Assembly (NCBI RefSeq): GCF_000761155.1
Contig: NZ_CP009533.1
Coordinates: 806,001-870,000, forward strand
DNA length: 64,000 nt
Source: Pseudomonas rhizosphaerae
GTDB lineage: Bacteria > Pseudomonadota > Gammaproteobacteria > Pseudomonadales > Pseudomonadaceae
Direction of reading: 5' to 3'
This document shows, one piece after another, positions 50,729-59,155 of this stretch. The number at the start of each line of letters is the position of its first letter. Positions within the stretch are counted from its first letter, which is position 1. The position numbers and the translations under genes were made by a program. Under the pieces are notes generated by a model, which worked only from the letters and a program-made list of their open reading frames with translations, did no database searches and was not told where the DNA came from.

Positions 50729-51823
50729 ATGACGCCCCTAGAACGATACCAAGCCGATCTCAAACGTCCCGAATTCTTCCACGACGCCGCCCAGGAAAAT
50801 GCCGTCCGCCACCTGCAGCGTCTGTACGACGATCTGGTCGCCGCCGAGCACAGCAAACCTGGCGTGTTCGGCAAGCTGTTCGGCAAGAAGGAGCCCAAGC
50901 TGGTCAAGGGCATCTACTTCTGGGGCGGCGTAGGCCGCGGCAAGACCTACCTGGTCGACACCTTCTTCGACGCCTTGCCGTTCGAGCAGAAAGTGCGCAC
51001 GCACTTCCACCGTTTCATGAAGCGCGTGCACGAGGAACTGAAAACCCTCAAGGACGTGAAGAACCCGCTGACGGTGATCGCCAAACGCTTCTCCGACGAG
51101 GCGCGGGTGATCTGCTTCGACGAGTTCTTCGTTTCGGACATCACCGACGCGATGATCCTGGGCACCTTGATGGAAGAGCTGTTCAAGAATGGCGTGACCT
51201 TGGTGGCCACTTCCAACATCGTGCCAGACGGCTTGTACAAGGACGGCCTGCAGCGAGCGCGTTTCCTGCCGGCGATCGCCTTGATCAAGGAGAACACCGA
51301 GATCGTCAACGTCGACAGCGGCGTCGACTATCGCCTGCGTCACCTGGAGCAGGCCGAGCTGTTCCACTCGCCGCTCAACGAAGCTGCCCAGGCGAGCATG
51401 CGCGAAAGCTTCAAGGCGCTGACCCACAACAGTACCAAAGTGGTCGAGAACGACCCCCTGATGATCGAGAATCGCGAGATCCGTGCGCTGCGCACCTGCG
51501 ATGACGTGGCCTGGTTCGAATTCCGCGAGCTGTGCGACGGCCCACGCAGCCAGAACGACTACATCGAGCTGGGCAAGATCTTCAACGCCGTGCTGATCAG
51601 TGGCGTCGAGCAGATGAGCGTGACCACCGACGACATCGCGCGGCGCTTCATCAACATGGTCGACGAGTTCTACGACCGTAACGTGAAGCTGATCATCTCA
51701 GCCGAAGTGGAGCTCAAGGACCTGTACACCGGTGGCCGCCTGAACTTCGAGTTCCAGCGCACCCTCAGCCGCCTGCTGGAAATGCAGTCCCACGAGTTCC
51801 TCTCGCGGGCGCACAAGCCCTGA
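50729..51823 (+). CDS. zapE: Cell-division ATPase ZapE
   Basis: AFG1-like P-loop ATPase, 364 residues, that interacts with FtsZ and is required under low oxygen and high temperature in E. coli. Walker A GGVGRGKTYLVD at about 71-82, Walker B ICFDEFFVSDITDAM, and the sensor segment ATSNIVPDGLYKDGLQR are present. Start ATG 50729; an in-frame TTG four codons earlier overlaps no ribosome site. Preceded by the trpS terminator. Confidence 0.94.
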   Translation: MTPLERYQADLKRPEFFHDAAQENAVRHLQRLYDDLVAAEHSKPGVFGKLFGKKEPKLVKGIYFWGGVGRGKTYLVDTFFDALPFEQKVRTHFHRFMKRVHEELKTLKDVKNPLTVIAKRFSDEARVICFDEFFVSDITDAMILGTLMEELFKNGVTLVATSNIVPDGLYKDGLQRARFLPAIALIKENTEIVNVDSGVDYRLRHLEQAELFHSPLNEAAQASMRESFKALTHNSTKVVENDPLMIENREIRALRTCDDVAWFEFRELCDGPRSQNDYIELGKIFNAVLISGVEQMSVTTDDIARRFINMVDEFYDRNVKLIISAEVELKDLYTGGRLNFEFQRTLSRLLEMQSHEFLSRAHKP

Positions 51824-51832
51824 CAGACCGCA

Positions 51833-51902
51833 GCGCCTGATTCGCGGCCGCTGACCGCTCCCACAATTGTCCGTGGGAGCGGTCAGTGGCCGCGAAAGGC
51901 GC
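51833..51902. repeat. REP-type palindrome after zapE
   Basis: Arms 51841-51863 (TTCGCGGCCGCTGACCGCTC plus CCA) and 51874-51896 are inverted copies with one G-T difference, loop of ten bases, and outer GCGCCT/AGGCGC continuing the pairing past a two-base bulge. The core TGACCGCTCCCA is the usual Pseudomonas REP pattern. Located between convergent zapE and the GlxA-type regulator. Confidence 0.8.
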
Positions 51903-51916
51903 ACCGCAATGTTTCT

Positions 51917-52915
51917 TCAAGCCGCCTGCATGAACTGCTGCCGATAGCCATTGGGTGACAGCTCGGTGTGCTGGCGGAACAACCGGGCAAAGAAACTCGC
52001 ATCGTCATACCCCACCTCATAGCTGATGGTCTTGACGCTCTTGCGGGTACCCGACAACAGCCCTTTGGCAGTTTCGATGCGCAGCCGTTGCAAGTAATGC
52101 AGCGGCTTGTCGCCGGTAGCGGCATGGAAGCGCCGCATGAAATTGCGAATGCTCATGCCGCGCTCGCGCGCCACATCCTCGAAGCGGAATTTCTCGGCGA
52201 AATGTTCTTCCAGCCACTGCTGGATGTGCAGGATCGGCACGTCGCGGTGCAGCTTCTGGCCACCGAAACCAATGCGGCCCGGCGTATAGCTGCGCTGCAC
52301 TTCGTACAAGGTGTCGCGCGAGACCGCCTGGGCCACGTGAGCCCCGCAGAAGCGTTCGATCAGGTGAATGTACAGGTCGCAGGCCGACACCGGCCCACCG
52401 GCGCAGAACAGGTTGTCGGCGTCGGTCAGGTGCTTGTCCTGATTGAGCCTGACGCGTGGAAAGCGCTGTTTGAATTCCTCGAAGAAACGCCAGTAGGTGG
52501 TCGCTTCCTTGCCGTCCAGCAGGCCGCTGGCGGCCAACCAGAACACACCGCTGGCCTCGCCGCACAGTACCGCGCCGCGTGCATGTTGCGCGCATAGCCA
52601 AGGCAGCACCTGGGGGTAGCGTGCCGCAGCACTGTCGAAGTCACCCCAGCAGGCAGGCAGGATGATCAGGTCGGCATCTTCCAGGCCACCGTCCACGGGC
52701 AGCATGACCTCACTGAAGCTGCGCACCGGCAGGCCGTTCGGGCTGACCAGGCGTGTTTCGAACAGCGCATGACGCTCCAGGCTCATCTGCTTGCCATAGC
52801 GCAGGCTGGCCATGTGGAAGAAGTCCTTGGCCTGCATCAGGGTCGAAGCCATGACTTGGTCGGTGGCCAGAATGCAGACCCGCCGCAGCGCGGGCGTATG
52901 GGGCGTGAAGATCAT
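51917..52915 (-). CDS. GlxA-family AraC-type transcriptional regulator
   Basis: A 332-residue regulator. The N-terminal 190 residues are a DJ-1/PfpI-like amidotransferase-fold sensor domain (LCGEASGVFWLAASGLLDG), and the C-terminal 100 an AraC/XylS DNA-binding domain (FRFEDVARERGMSIRNFMRR, TAKGLLSGTRKSVKTISYEV, FARLFRQHTELSPNGYRQQ). Members respond to amino-acid or quaternary-amine signals (GbdR, ArgR, CdhR); the ligand here is unknown. It is monocistronic, with REP-type palindromes on both sides, and there is no obvious target operon next to it. Confidence 0.92.
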   Translation of the reverse strand: MIFTPHTPALRRVCILATDQVMASTLMQAKDFFHMASLRYGKQMSLERHALFETRLVSPNGLPVRSFSEVMLPVDGGLEDADLIILPACWGDFDSAAARYPQVLPWLCAQHARGAVLCGEASGVFWLAASGLLDGKEATTYWRFFEEFKQRFPRVRLNQDKHLTDADNLFCAGGPVSACDLYIHLIERFCGAHVAQAVSRDTLYEVQRSYTPGRIGFGGQKLHRDVPILHIQQWLEEHFAEKFRFEDVARERGMSIRNFMRRFHAATGDKPLHYLQRLRIETAKGLLSGTRKSVKTISYEVGYDDASFFARLFRQHTELSPNGYRQQFMQAA

Positions 52916-53008
52916 GATTTTATTCTTGTGGGGTGAAAGCGGTCAGGATATGGCCGAAGTGCCGTTGGATTCAAGCGAGGCCGAGAATGCGATGCCGGCG
53001 CTGGCCCC

Positions 53009-53106
53009 TTCGCGGCCACAGACCGCTCCCACAAAGGCACACGGTCCCTGTGGAAGGCATTCTTTGGCCGCATACGATCCCTGTGGGAGCGGCCAGTGGC
53101 CGCGAA
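53009..53106. repeat. BIME-like pair of inverted REPs
   Basis: A REP copy at 53009-53034 (TTCGCGGCCACAGACCGCTC plus CCACAA) and an inverted copy at 53082-53106 (TGTGGGAGCGGCCAGTGGCC plus GCGAA) enclose a central part with two further half-copies of TCCCTGTGG. It lies in the 221-base spacer between the regulator and the aldo/keto reductase gene, which contains no other gene. Confidence 0.8.
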
Positions 53107-53136
53107 GAGGCCCGCAAGATCAGCCGAGATCAGCGA

Positions 53137-54177
53137 TCAGGGTGCTGGATTCGGCTGCCCCTGGTGGATTGCCTCGATGCCGGCCAGTACTTCTTCGGAC
53201 AACACCAGCTCGATGCTTGCCAGGTTGCTGTCCAGTTGCTCCAACGAAGTTGCGCCAATGATGTTGCTGGTCACGAACGGCTGCGCGGTGACGAAGGCCA
53301 AGGCCATCTGCGCCGGGTCCAGGCCATGCTCGCGGGCCAGGGCCACGTAGCGGCTGGTGGCAGCCACTGCCTGCTCGTTGGCGTAGCGGGTGAAGCGGCT
53401 GAACAACGCCAGACGACTGCCAGCCGGGCGCGCGCCATTCTCGAACTTGCCCGAGAGCATGCCGAACGCCAGGGGCGAGTAGGCCAGCAGCCCGCATTGC
53501 TCGCGGATGGCTACTTCGGCCAGACCGACCTCGAAGGTGCGGTTGAGCAGGTTGTAGGGGTTCTGGATGGACACCGGGCGGGGCAGGGTGCCGCTGTCGG
53601 CCAGGCCGAGAAACTTCATGGTGCCCCACGGCGTTTCGTTGGACAGCCCGACGTGGCGGATCTTGCCAGCCTTGACCTGCTCGTCGAGCACCTGCAGGGT
53701 TTCCTGCAGCGGCGTGTCGAGGTGATCCTGGGTGTGCTGGTAGCCCAGCTTGCCAAAGAAATTGGTGCTGCGTTCGGGCCAGTGCAACTGATAGAGGTCG
53801 ATCCAGTCGGTCTGCAGGCGCTGCAGGCTGGCGTCCAGCGCCGCGACGATGTGCTCGCGGTTGAATTTCAGCTGGCCGTCGCGGATATGGCTGATGCCAT
53901 TGCCGGGGCCGGCGATCTTGCTGGCCAGGATCCAGTCGGCCCGGTCGCCCTGGCGCTTGAACCAGTTGCCGATCACCCGCTCGGTGGCAGCATAGGTTTC
54001 CGGACGCGGTGGCACGGGGTACATTTCCGCCGTGTCGAGGAAATTGATGCCGGCCGCCTTGGCCCTTTCTATCTGCGCGAAGCCTTGCTCCTCGGTGTTC
54101 TGCTCGCCCCAGGTCATGGTACCCAGGCACAGCGCGCTCACGTTCAGATCGGTACGTCCCAGCTGGCGATAGTGCAT
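53137..54177 (-). CDS. Tas-like NADP(H)-dependent aldo/keto reductase
   Basis: Aldo/keto reductase of 346 residues close to E. coli Tas (LGTMTWGEQNTEEQG and AEMYPVPPRPETY). Catalytic tetrad: Asp48, Tyr53, Lys87 (ILASKIAG) and His132 (LYQLHWPER). The C-terminal NADPH-binding part GATSLEQLDSNLASIE is normal. Substrate not predictable. The start MHYRQLGRTDLNVSALCLG is standard. Divergent from rplM. Confidence 0.93.
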   Translation of the reverse strand: MHYRQLGRTDLNVSALCLGTMTWGEQNTEEQGFAQIERAKAAGINFLDTAEMYPVPPRPETYAATERVIGNWFKRQGDRADWILASKIAGPGNGISHIRDGQLKFNREHIVAALDASLQRLQTDWIDLYQLHWPERSTNFFGKLGYQHTQDHLDTPLQETLQVLDEQVKAGKIRHVGLSNETPWGTMKFLGLADSGTLPRPVSIQNPYNLLNRTFEVGLAEVAIREQCGLLAYSPLAFGMLSGKFENGARPAGSRLALFSRFTRYANEQAVAATSRYVALAREHGLDPAQMALAFVTAQPFVTSNIIGATSLEQLDSNLASIELVLSEEVLAGIEAIHQGQPNPAP

Positions 54178-54351
54178 CGGTGACTCCTCTTGGCAAAGGA
54201 ATCATAAAAGCAGGTTGATATTTTTTTCGCAATCTGGATAATTCGGCCCCTCTCTGTGAAGTGGAAGTGATGCCCCCCTCCCGGAAGAATTTTGCCGTGT
54301 ATGTGACGCGAAGACCCGAGCCCCCCAAAAGTGTCCCGTGCCCGGCTGCCT

Positions 54352-54378
54352 TTGACTTGTCAAAGTAAGCACTATTCA
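54352..54378 (+). promoter_or_regulatory. Candidate promoter of rplM-rpsI
   Basis: TTGACT (54352-54357) is a strong -35; TATTCA (54373-54378) or a hexamer two bases later is the likely -10. The -35 lies in a palindrome TTTGACTTGTCAAA (54351-54364). The rest of the 250-base spacer 54178-54427 has no gene. Confidence 0.45.
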
Positions 54379-54427
54379 GTAAGATCCGCCGTCTCTTTTT
54401 GCTGGGCGGCCCCTGAGGCTATAAAGA

Positions 54428-54856
54428 ATGAAAACTTTTACTGCTAAACCGGAAACAGTAAAGCGCGACTGGTTCGTCGTTGATGCTGCTGGTCAGACCC
54501 TGGGTCGTCTGGCTACAGAAATCGCGAGCCGTCTGCGTGGCAAGCACAAGCCTGAGTACACTCCTCACGTTGACACCGGCGACTACATCGTCGTCATCAA
54601 CGCCGAGCAGGTGCGTGTCACTGGTGCCAAGACCACTGACAAAATCTACTACTCCCACTCCGGTTTCCCGGGCGGTATCAAGTCGATCAACTTCGAAAAG
54701 CTGATCGCCAAGGCGCCTGAGCGCGTGCTCGAGACCGCGGTCAAGGGCATGCTGCCCAAGAACCCGCTGGGTCGCGACATGTACCGTAAGCTGAAAGTCT
54801 ATGCGGGCGCTGCTCACCCTCATACTGCTCAGCAGCCCCAAGAACTGAAGTTTTAA
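54428..54856 (+). CDS. rplM: 50S ribosomal protein L13
   Basis: L13, 142 residues, early assembly protein of the large subunit. [40 protein letters not shown] and the C-terminal [16 protein letters not shown] are diagnostic. Forms an operon with rpsI 14 bases downstream. Confidence 0.98.
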   Translation: MKTFTAKPETVKRDWFVVDAAGQTLGRLATEIASRLRGKHKPEYTPHVDTGDYIVVINAEQVRVTGAKTTDKIYYSHSGFPGGIKSINFEKLIAKAPERVLETAVKGMLPKNPLGRDMYRKLKVYAGAAHPHTAQQPQELKF

Positions 54857-54870
54857 CGGAATAGTTCATT

Positions 54871-55263
54871 ATGTCGGCGACTCAAAATTACGGCACTGGC
54901 CGTCGCAAGACCGCAACCGCTCGCGTTTTCCTGCGTCCGGGCACCGGTAACATCTCCATCAACAATCGCACTCTGGACACCTTCTTCGGTCGCGAAACTG
55001 CCCGCATGGTAGTTCGCCAGCCGCTGGAGCTGACCGAGAACACCGAGAAGTTCGACATCTACGTCACCGTTATCGGTGGTGGTGTCAGCGGTCAAGCCGG
55101 TGCGATCCGTCACGGTATCACCCGTGCGCTGATGGAATACGACGAAGCACTGCGTCCAGCCCTGCGTAAAGCAGGCTTCGTGACTCGCGATGCTCGTGAA
55201 GTTGAACGTAAGAAAGTCGGTCTGCGTAAAGCGCGTAAGCGTCCGCAGTACTCGAAGCGTTAA
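54871..55263 (+). CDS. rpsI: 30S ribosomal protein S9
   Basis: S9, 130 residues, whose C-terminal tail with the terminal KRPQYSKR reaches the decoding site. [19 protein letters not shown] is the family signature. A strong terminator follows. Confidence 0.98.
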   Translation: MSATQNYGTGRRKTATARVFLRPGTGNISINNRTLDTFFGRETARMVVRQPLELTENTEKFDIYVTVIGGGVSGQAGAIRHGITRALMEYDEALRPALRKAGFVTRDAREVERKKVGLRKARKRPQYSKR

Positions 55264-55282
55264 TTCGCGTCTTCGTTCCAGA

Positions 55283-55314
55283 AAAACCCGGTTCTCGCGA
55301 GCCGGGTTTTTTTT
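55283..55314 (+). terminator. Intrinsic terminator after rpsI
   Basis: AAAACCCGG (55283-55291) and CCGGGTTTT (55302-55310) pair around a loop containing the palindrome CTCGCGAG, and a run of eight T follows. Confidence 0.9.
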
Positions 55315-55391
55315 CGCCCGTCAATCCTGGGGAGGCGCTGGTACACTGCGCGCAAGACAATGCAGACGCCTGTTGCAGCAGGCTAAGGTTC

Positions 55392-56003
55392 ATGATGGCG
55401 GAAGAGCAGGGCGGCGCATGTGACATCGACCAGGGTCGCCGGCGTTTTCTGGTCAGGACCACGGCGCTGGTAGGCGCTGCCGGTGCGGTCGGCGCAGCCG
55501 TGCCGTTCGTGGCTTCATGGCAGCCCAGTGCCAAGGCGCGCGCTGCAGCGGCGCCGGTCAAGGTGAACATCGCCAAGATCGAGCCGGGGCAGCAGATGGT
55601 TGCCCGGTGGCGTGGCCAGCCCGTGTTCATCTGTCGACGCACGCCGCAGGTACTCGAAAATCTTGCCCACGACACCGGGCATCTAGCCGACCCTGAATCG
55701 CACGATTCGGATCAGCCGGCTTACGTGGATGCTTCGCTGCGCGCCATCAAGCCCGACGTGCTGGTGGTGGTCGGCATCTGCACGCACCTGGGCTGCTCGC
55801 CCACCTTTCGCCCCGAGGTCGCTCCGGCTGACCTCGGCCCCGACTGGCAAGGCGGGTACTTCTGCCCTTGTCACGGCTCGCACTACGATCTGGCCGGGCG
55901 CGTCTATAAGGCCCAGCCTGCACCTTTGAACCTCGCCGTGCCACCGCATTTCTACGAAAGTGCCGACGTGCTGGTGCTGGGAATCGACGGGGAGAACACC
56001 TGA
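55392..56003 (+). CDS. petA: Ubiquinol-cytochrome c reductase Rieske iron-sulfur subunit
   Basis: Rieske protein of the bc1 complex, 203 residues. A twin-arginine-like RRRFLVRTTALVGAAGAVGA anchor precedes the periplasmic domain with cluster motifs CTHLGC and CPCHGSHYD. It takes electrons from ubiquinol and passes them to cytochrome c1. Two ATGs in a row open the frame (55392 and 55395). The stop overlaps the petB start as TGATG. Confidence 0.96.
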   Translation: MMAEEQGGACDIDQGRRRFLVRTTALVGAAGAVGAAVPFVASWQPSAKARAAAAPVKVNIAKIEPGQQMVARWRGQPVFICRRTPQVLENLAHDTGHLADPESHDSDQPAYVDASLRAIKPDVLVVVGICTHLGCSPTFRPEVAPADLGPDWQGGYFCPCHGSHYDLAGRVYKAQPAPLNLAVPPHFYESADVLVLGIDGENT

Positions 56004-57217
56004 TGCGTGGCCTGTTGCAATGGATCGAAGCACGGCTGCCGGTGGGCAGGGCGTGGCGCGACCACCTGAGCCAGTATTACGTGCCGAATAACCTGAACGT
56101 GTTCTACCTCTTCGGATCCCTGGCGCTGCTGATGCTGCTCAATCAGTTGCTCACCGGCATCTGGCTGACCATGAACTACACGCCGACCGCCGAAGGCGCC
56201 TTCGCGTCCATCGAATACATCATGCGCGACGTTGAATATGGCTGGCTGCTGCGCTACCTGCATTCCACCGGTGCTTCGGCATTCTTCATCGTGATCTACC
56301 TGCACATGTTTCGTGGGCTGCTGTATGGCTCCTATCAAAAGCCCCGCGAGCTGGTGTGGGTCTTCGGCATGTCGATCTACCTGCTGCTCATGGCCGAAGC
56401 CTTCATGGGCTACCTGCTGCCGTGGGGGCAGATGTCGTACTGGGGCGCGCAGGTGATCATTTCCCTGTTCGGTGCCATCCCTATCGTAGGCGCCGATCTG
56501 GCCCAGTGGATTCGCGGCGACTACCTGGTGTCGGGCGTTACCTTGAACCGCTTCTTTGCGTTGCATGTAGTGGCATTGCCGCTGTTGATCGTGGCGCTGG
56601 TGGTGCTGCACATTCTGGCGCTGCACGAGGTGGGCTCGAACAACCCCGACGGCATCGATATCAAGCGCCTGCGCGATGTGGACGGCAAGCCGCTGGACGG
56701 CATTGCCTTCCATCCCTACTACACGGTCAAGGACCTGCTCGGGGTGGCGGTGTTCCTGTTCGTGTTCAGCGCCGTGGTGTTGTTCTTTCCGCAGATGGGC
56801 GGTTACTTCCTGGAGCCGGCCAACTTCGAGCCGGCCAACGTGCTCAAGACGCCGGAACACATCGTGCCGGTCTGGTACTTCACCCCGTTCTACGCCATCC
56901 TGCGCGCCGTGCCCGACAAGCTCATGGGCGTGCTTGCCATGGGTTTCGCCATTGCCATCCTTTTCGTCCTGCCCTGGCTGGACCGCAGCCCGGTCAAGTC
57001 GATGCGCTACAAGGGCTGGATGAGCCGCACGGCGCTGGCGCTGTTCTGCATCGCGTTCGTGACCCTCGGCTACCTGGGCATGCAACCGGCCACCGCCATC
57101 ACCACCTGGGTGGCCCGGGTGTGTATGGCGTTGTACTTCGGCTACTTCCTGGCCATGCCGCTGTACACCCGCCGCGAGGTCACACGGCCGGTGCCCGATC
57201 GGGTGCCGCGCCGATGA
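56003..57217 (+). CDS. petB: Cytochrome b of the bc1 complex
   Basis: Membrane subunit, 404 residues, eight helices, binds two b hemes and has Qo and Qi sites. Conserved parts are LRYLHSTGASAFFIVIYLHM, LLPWGQMSYWGAQVI, the Qo motif HIVPVWYFTPFYAILRAVPD (PEWY variant preceded by Thr-Pro-Glu), and ALHVVALPLL. Overlaps petC by four bases (ATGA). Confidence 0.97.
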   Translation: MRGLLQWIEARLPVGRAWRDHLSQYYVPNNLNVFYLFGSLALLMLLNQLLTGIWLTMNYTPTAEGAFASIEYIMRDVEYGWLLRYLHSTGASAFFIVIYLHMFRGLLYGSYQKPRELVWVFGMSIYLLLMAEAFMGYLLPWGQMSYWGAQVIISLFGAIPIVGADLAQWIRGDYLVSGVTLNRFFALHVVALPLLIVALVVLHILALHEVGSNNPDGIDIKRLRDVDGKPLDGIAFHPYYTVKDLLGVAVFLFVFSAVVLFFPQMGGYFLEPANFEPANVLKTPEHIVPVWYFTPFYAILRAVPDKLMGVLAMGFAIAILFVLPWLDRSPVKSMRYKGWMSRTALALFCIAFVTLGYLGMQPATAITTWVARVCMALYFGYFLAMPLYTRREVTRPVPDRVPRR

Positions 57218-57942
57218 AAGCGCTGATTGCTGTCTTGCTATGGCTGATGGTGCCGCTAGCGGCCTGGGCGACCCCTGCCGCATCAATCGTGCAGCCGATC
57301 GAGATCGATATGGCCGACAAGGCCGCGTTGCGCGACGGTGCGAGCACGTTCGTCGGCTATTGCATGGGTTGCCATGGGGCCAGGTTTCAGCGCTACCAAA
57401 GGGTGGCCGACGACCTGGGCATACCTTATGAGCAGATGCTCAAAACCCTGGCACCGGCAGGCGCAAGCATTGCCGATCACATGGAAACGCGTCTGCAGCC
57501 AGCCGACGCCACAGCGTGGTTTGGCGCCGAGGTGCCCGACTTGACCCTGGTTGCCCGCGTGCGCGGCACCGACTGGCTGTACGCCTATCTGCGCGGCTTT
57601 CATGCCGACCCGGCACGGCCCTGGGGTGTGAACAATATCGTCTACCCCAACGTTGGCATGCCCAACGTGCTGGAGAGCCTGCAAGGGCGCCAGGTGCTCG
57701 ACTGTCCAGAGGCGTCGGCGGCGCAGCCGTGCACGCGTCTGCGGGTGATACCGGGCACCGGCAGCCTCGATGCGCAGCAATTCGACGACAAGGTCAGGAA
57801 CCTGGTGGCGTTCCTCGCGTACTCGGCCGACCCGGTCAAGGCACGAAGCCAGCAGATCGGCCTGTACGTATTGCTGTACCTGGCGTTGCTGGTCATTCTC
57901 GCTTACTTGCTGAAACGCGAATACTGGAAGGACGTGGGTTGA
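57214..57942 (+). CDS. petC: Cytochrome c1 of the bc1 complex
   Basis: Periplasmic, membrane-anchored c-type cytochrome of 242 residues with a signal peptide ending near AWA. Heme motif CMGCH in [16 protein letters not shown]; axial Met likely in [13 protein letters not shown]; the C-terminal anchor is [17 protein letters not shown]. It starts inside the petB stop; the same frame is open further upstream across petB but that is a shadow. Confidence 0.95.
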   Translation: MKALIAVLLWLMVPLAAWATPAASIVQPIEIDMADKAALRDGASTFVGYCMGCHGARFQRYQRVADDLGIPYEQMLKTLAPAGASIADHMETRLQPADATAWFGAEVPDLTLVARVRGTDWLYAYLRGFHADPARPWGVNNIVYPNVGMPNVLESLQGRQVLDCPEASAAQPCTRLRVIPGTGSLDAQQFDDKVRNLVAFLAYSADPVKARSQQIGLYVLLYLALLVILAYLLKREYWKDVG

Positions 57943-58030
57943 AAGTGCGGTAAACTTCGCGGCTTGCTTGCGCCCCCTGCGGGTGGTGCTCGTTTTTGCA
58001 TTCATACTCTTATACGCGAGGAGGACCGCC

Positions 58031-58648
58031 ATGGGCGTGACCAATCGGTTGGCCTGTTACTCCGACCCCGCCGACCACTATTCTCATCGGGTACGCATCG
58101 TTCTCGCCGAGAAAGGCGTCAGCGCAGAGATCATCAACGTGGAGGGCGGTCGCCTGCCACCCCGGCTGATCGAAGTGAATCCCTACGGCAGCACGCCCAC
58201 ACTGGTCGACCGCGACCTGGCCCTGTTCGAGTCGACCGTGGTCATGGAATACCTCGACGAACGCTATCCGCATCCGCCGCTGCTGCCGGTGTATCCGGTG
58301 GCGCGCGCCAACAGCCGGCTGCTGATCCACCGCATCCAGCGCGACTGGTGCGGCCTGGCCGACCTGATCCTGGATCCGCGCAGCAAGGAGGCCGCTCGTG
58401 TTCAGGCGCGCAAGGAACTTCGCGAGAGCCTGACCGGCGTCTCGGCGCTGTTCGCCGACAAGCCCTGCTTTCTCAGCGAGGAGCAAAGTCTGGTCGACTG
58501 CTGTCTACTGCCGATACTCTGGCGCTTGCCGATCATGGGTATCGAACTGCCGCGGCCTGCCAAGCCGCTGCTCGACTATATGGAACGTCAGTTCGCGCGG
58601 GAGGCCTTCAAGGCCAGCCTGTCTGCCGCTGAACGTGAAATGCGCTAG
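58031..58648 (+). CDS. sspA: Stringent starvation protein A
   Basis: GST-fold RNA polymerase-associated protein, 205 residues, regulator in stationary phase and virulence. [20 protein letters not shown] and [20 protein letters not shown] are typical; as in other SspA the glutathione-site serine is not usable. ATG 58031 with a GAGGAGGA ribosome site. It follows petC, the standard gamma-proteobacterial order. Confidence 0.96.
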   Translation: MGVTNRLACYSDPADHYSHRVRIVLAEKGVSAEIINVEGGRLPPRLIEVNPYGSTPTLVDRDLALFESTVVMEYLDERYPHPPLLPVYPVARANSRLLIHRIQRDWCGLADLILDPRSKEAARVQARKELRESLTGVSALFADKPCFLSEEQSLVDCCLLPILWRLPIMGIELPRPAKPLLDYMERQFAREAFKASLSAAEREMR

Positions 58649-58662
58649 GTTTTGAGGAGCCG

Positions 58663-59097
58663 TTGATGAACTCCAGTCGTCCCTATTTGATCCGTGCTCT
58701 GTACGAGTGGATCGTCGACAATGACTGTACCCCGCACATGCTGGTCAACGCCGAGTATCCTTCGGTCCAGGTCCCGAAAGGGTTCGCCAGCGATGGCCAG
58801 ATCGTGCTGAACGTTTCACCCAGTGCCGTGCGCAACTTGCACATGGACAACGAAGCGGTCAGTTTCGACGGTCGCTTCGGTGGCGTGTCGCACACGCTGT
58901 TCGTGCCGTCGGGCGCCATTCTGGGCATCTACGCTCGCGAGAACGGGCAGGGCATGGTGTTCGATCTGGAATCGCCTGAACTGGACGAGGATGAAGCCGA
59001 ATTCGAGGACATCGTCGAATCCGACGACGATACCCCGCCACCGGGCAGCCCACCGCCCCGGCCTTCCGGGCGTCCGAGCCTGAAAGTAGTGAAATGA
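58663..59097 (+). CDS. sspB: ClpXP adaptor SspB
   Basis: Adaptor of 144 residues that delivers ssrA-tagged proteins to ClpXP. The ssrA-binding domain (RPYLIRALYEWIVDNDCTPH, VNAEYPSVQVPKGF, YARENGQGMVF) is followed by an acidic linker and the ClpX-binding tail RPSLKVVK. A terminator begins within the stop codon. Confidence 0.96.
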   Translation: MMNSSRPYLIRALYEWIVDNDCTPHMLVNAEYPSVQVPKGFASDGQIVLNVSPSAVRNLHMDNEAVSFDGRFGGVSHTLFVPSGAILGIYARENGQGMVFDLESPELDEDEAEFEDIVESDDDTPPPGSPPPRPSGRPSLKVVK

Positions 59098-59130
59098 AAA
59101 AAGGCGACCCGAGTGGGTCGCCTTTTTTTA
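59097..59130. terminator. Bidirectional intrinsic terminator after sspB
   Basis: AAAAAAGGCGACCC (59097-59110), GAGT loop, GGGTCGCCTTTTTT (59115-59128). Serves sspB on the plus strand and the fimbrial operon on the minus strand. Confidence 0.9.
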
Positions 59131-59155
59131 TGCCTGGTTGCCGGGTGTCGGAGGG

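Noticed and set aside
55118..55675. 185-codon minus-strand frame over rpsI and petA
   Set aside because: Antisense to conserved genes and to a strong terminator.
57943..58030. Possible short gene or sRNA between petC and sspA
   Set aside because: Only promoter-like sequence and an upstream in-frame extension of sspA; no independent start or terminator.
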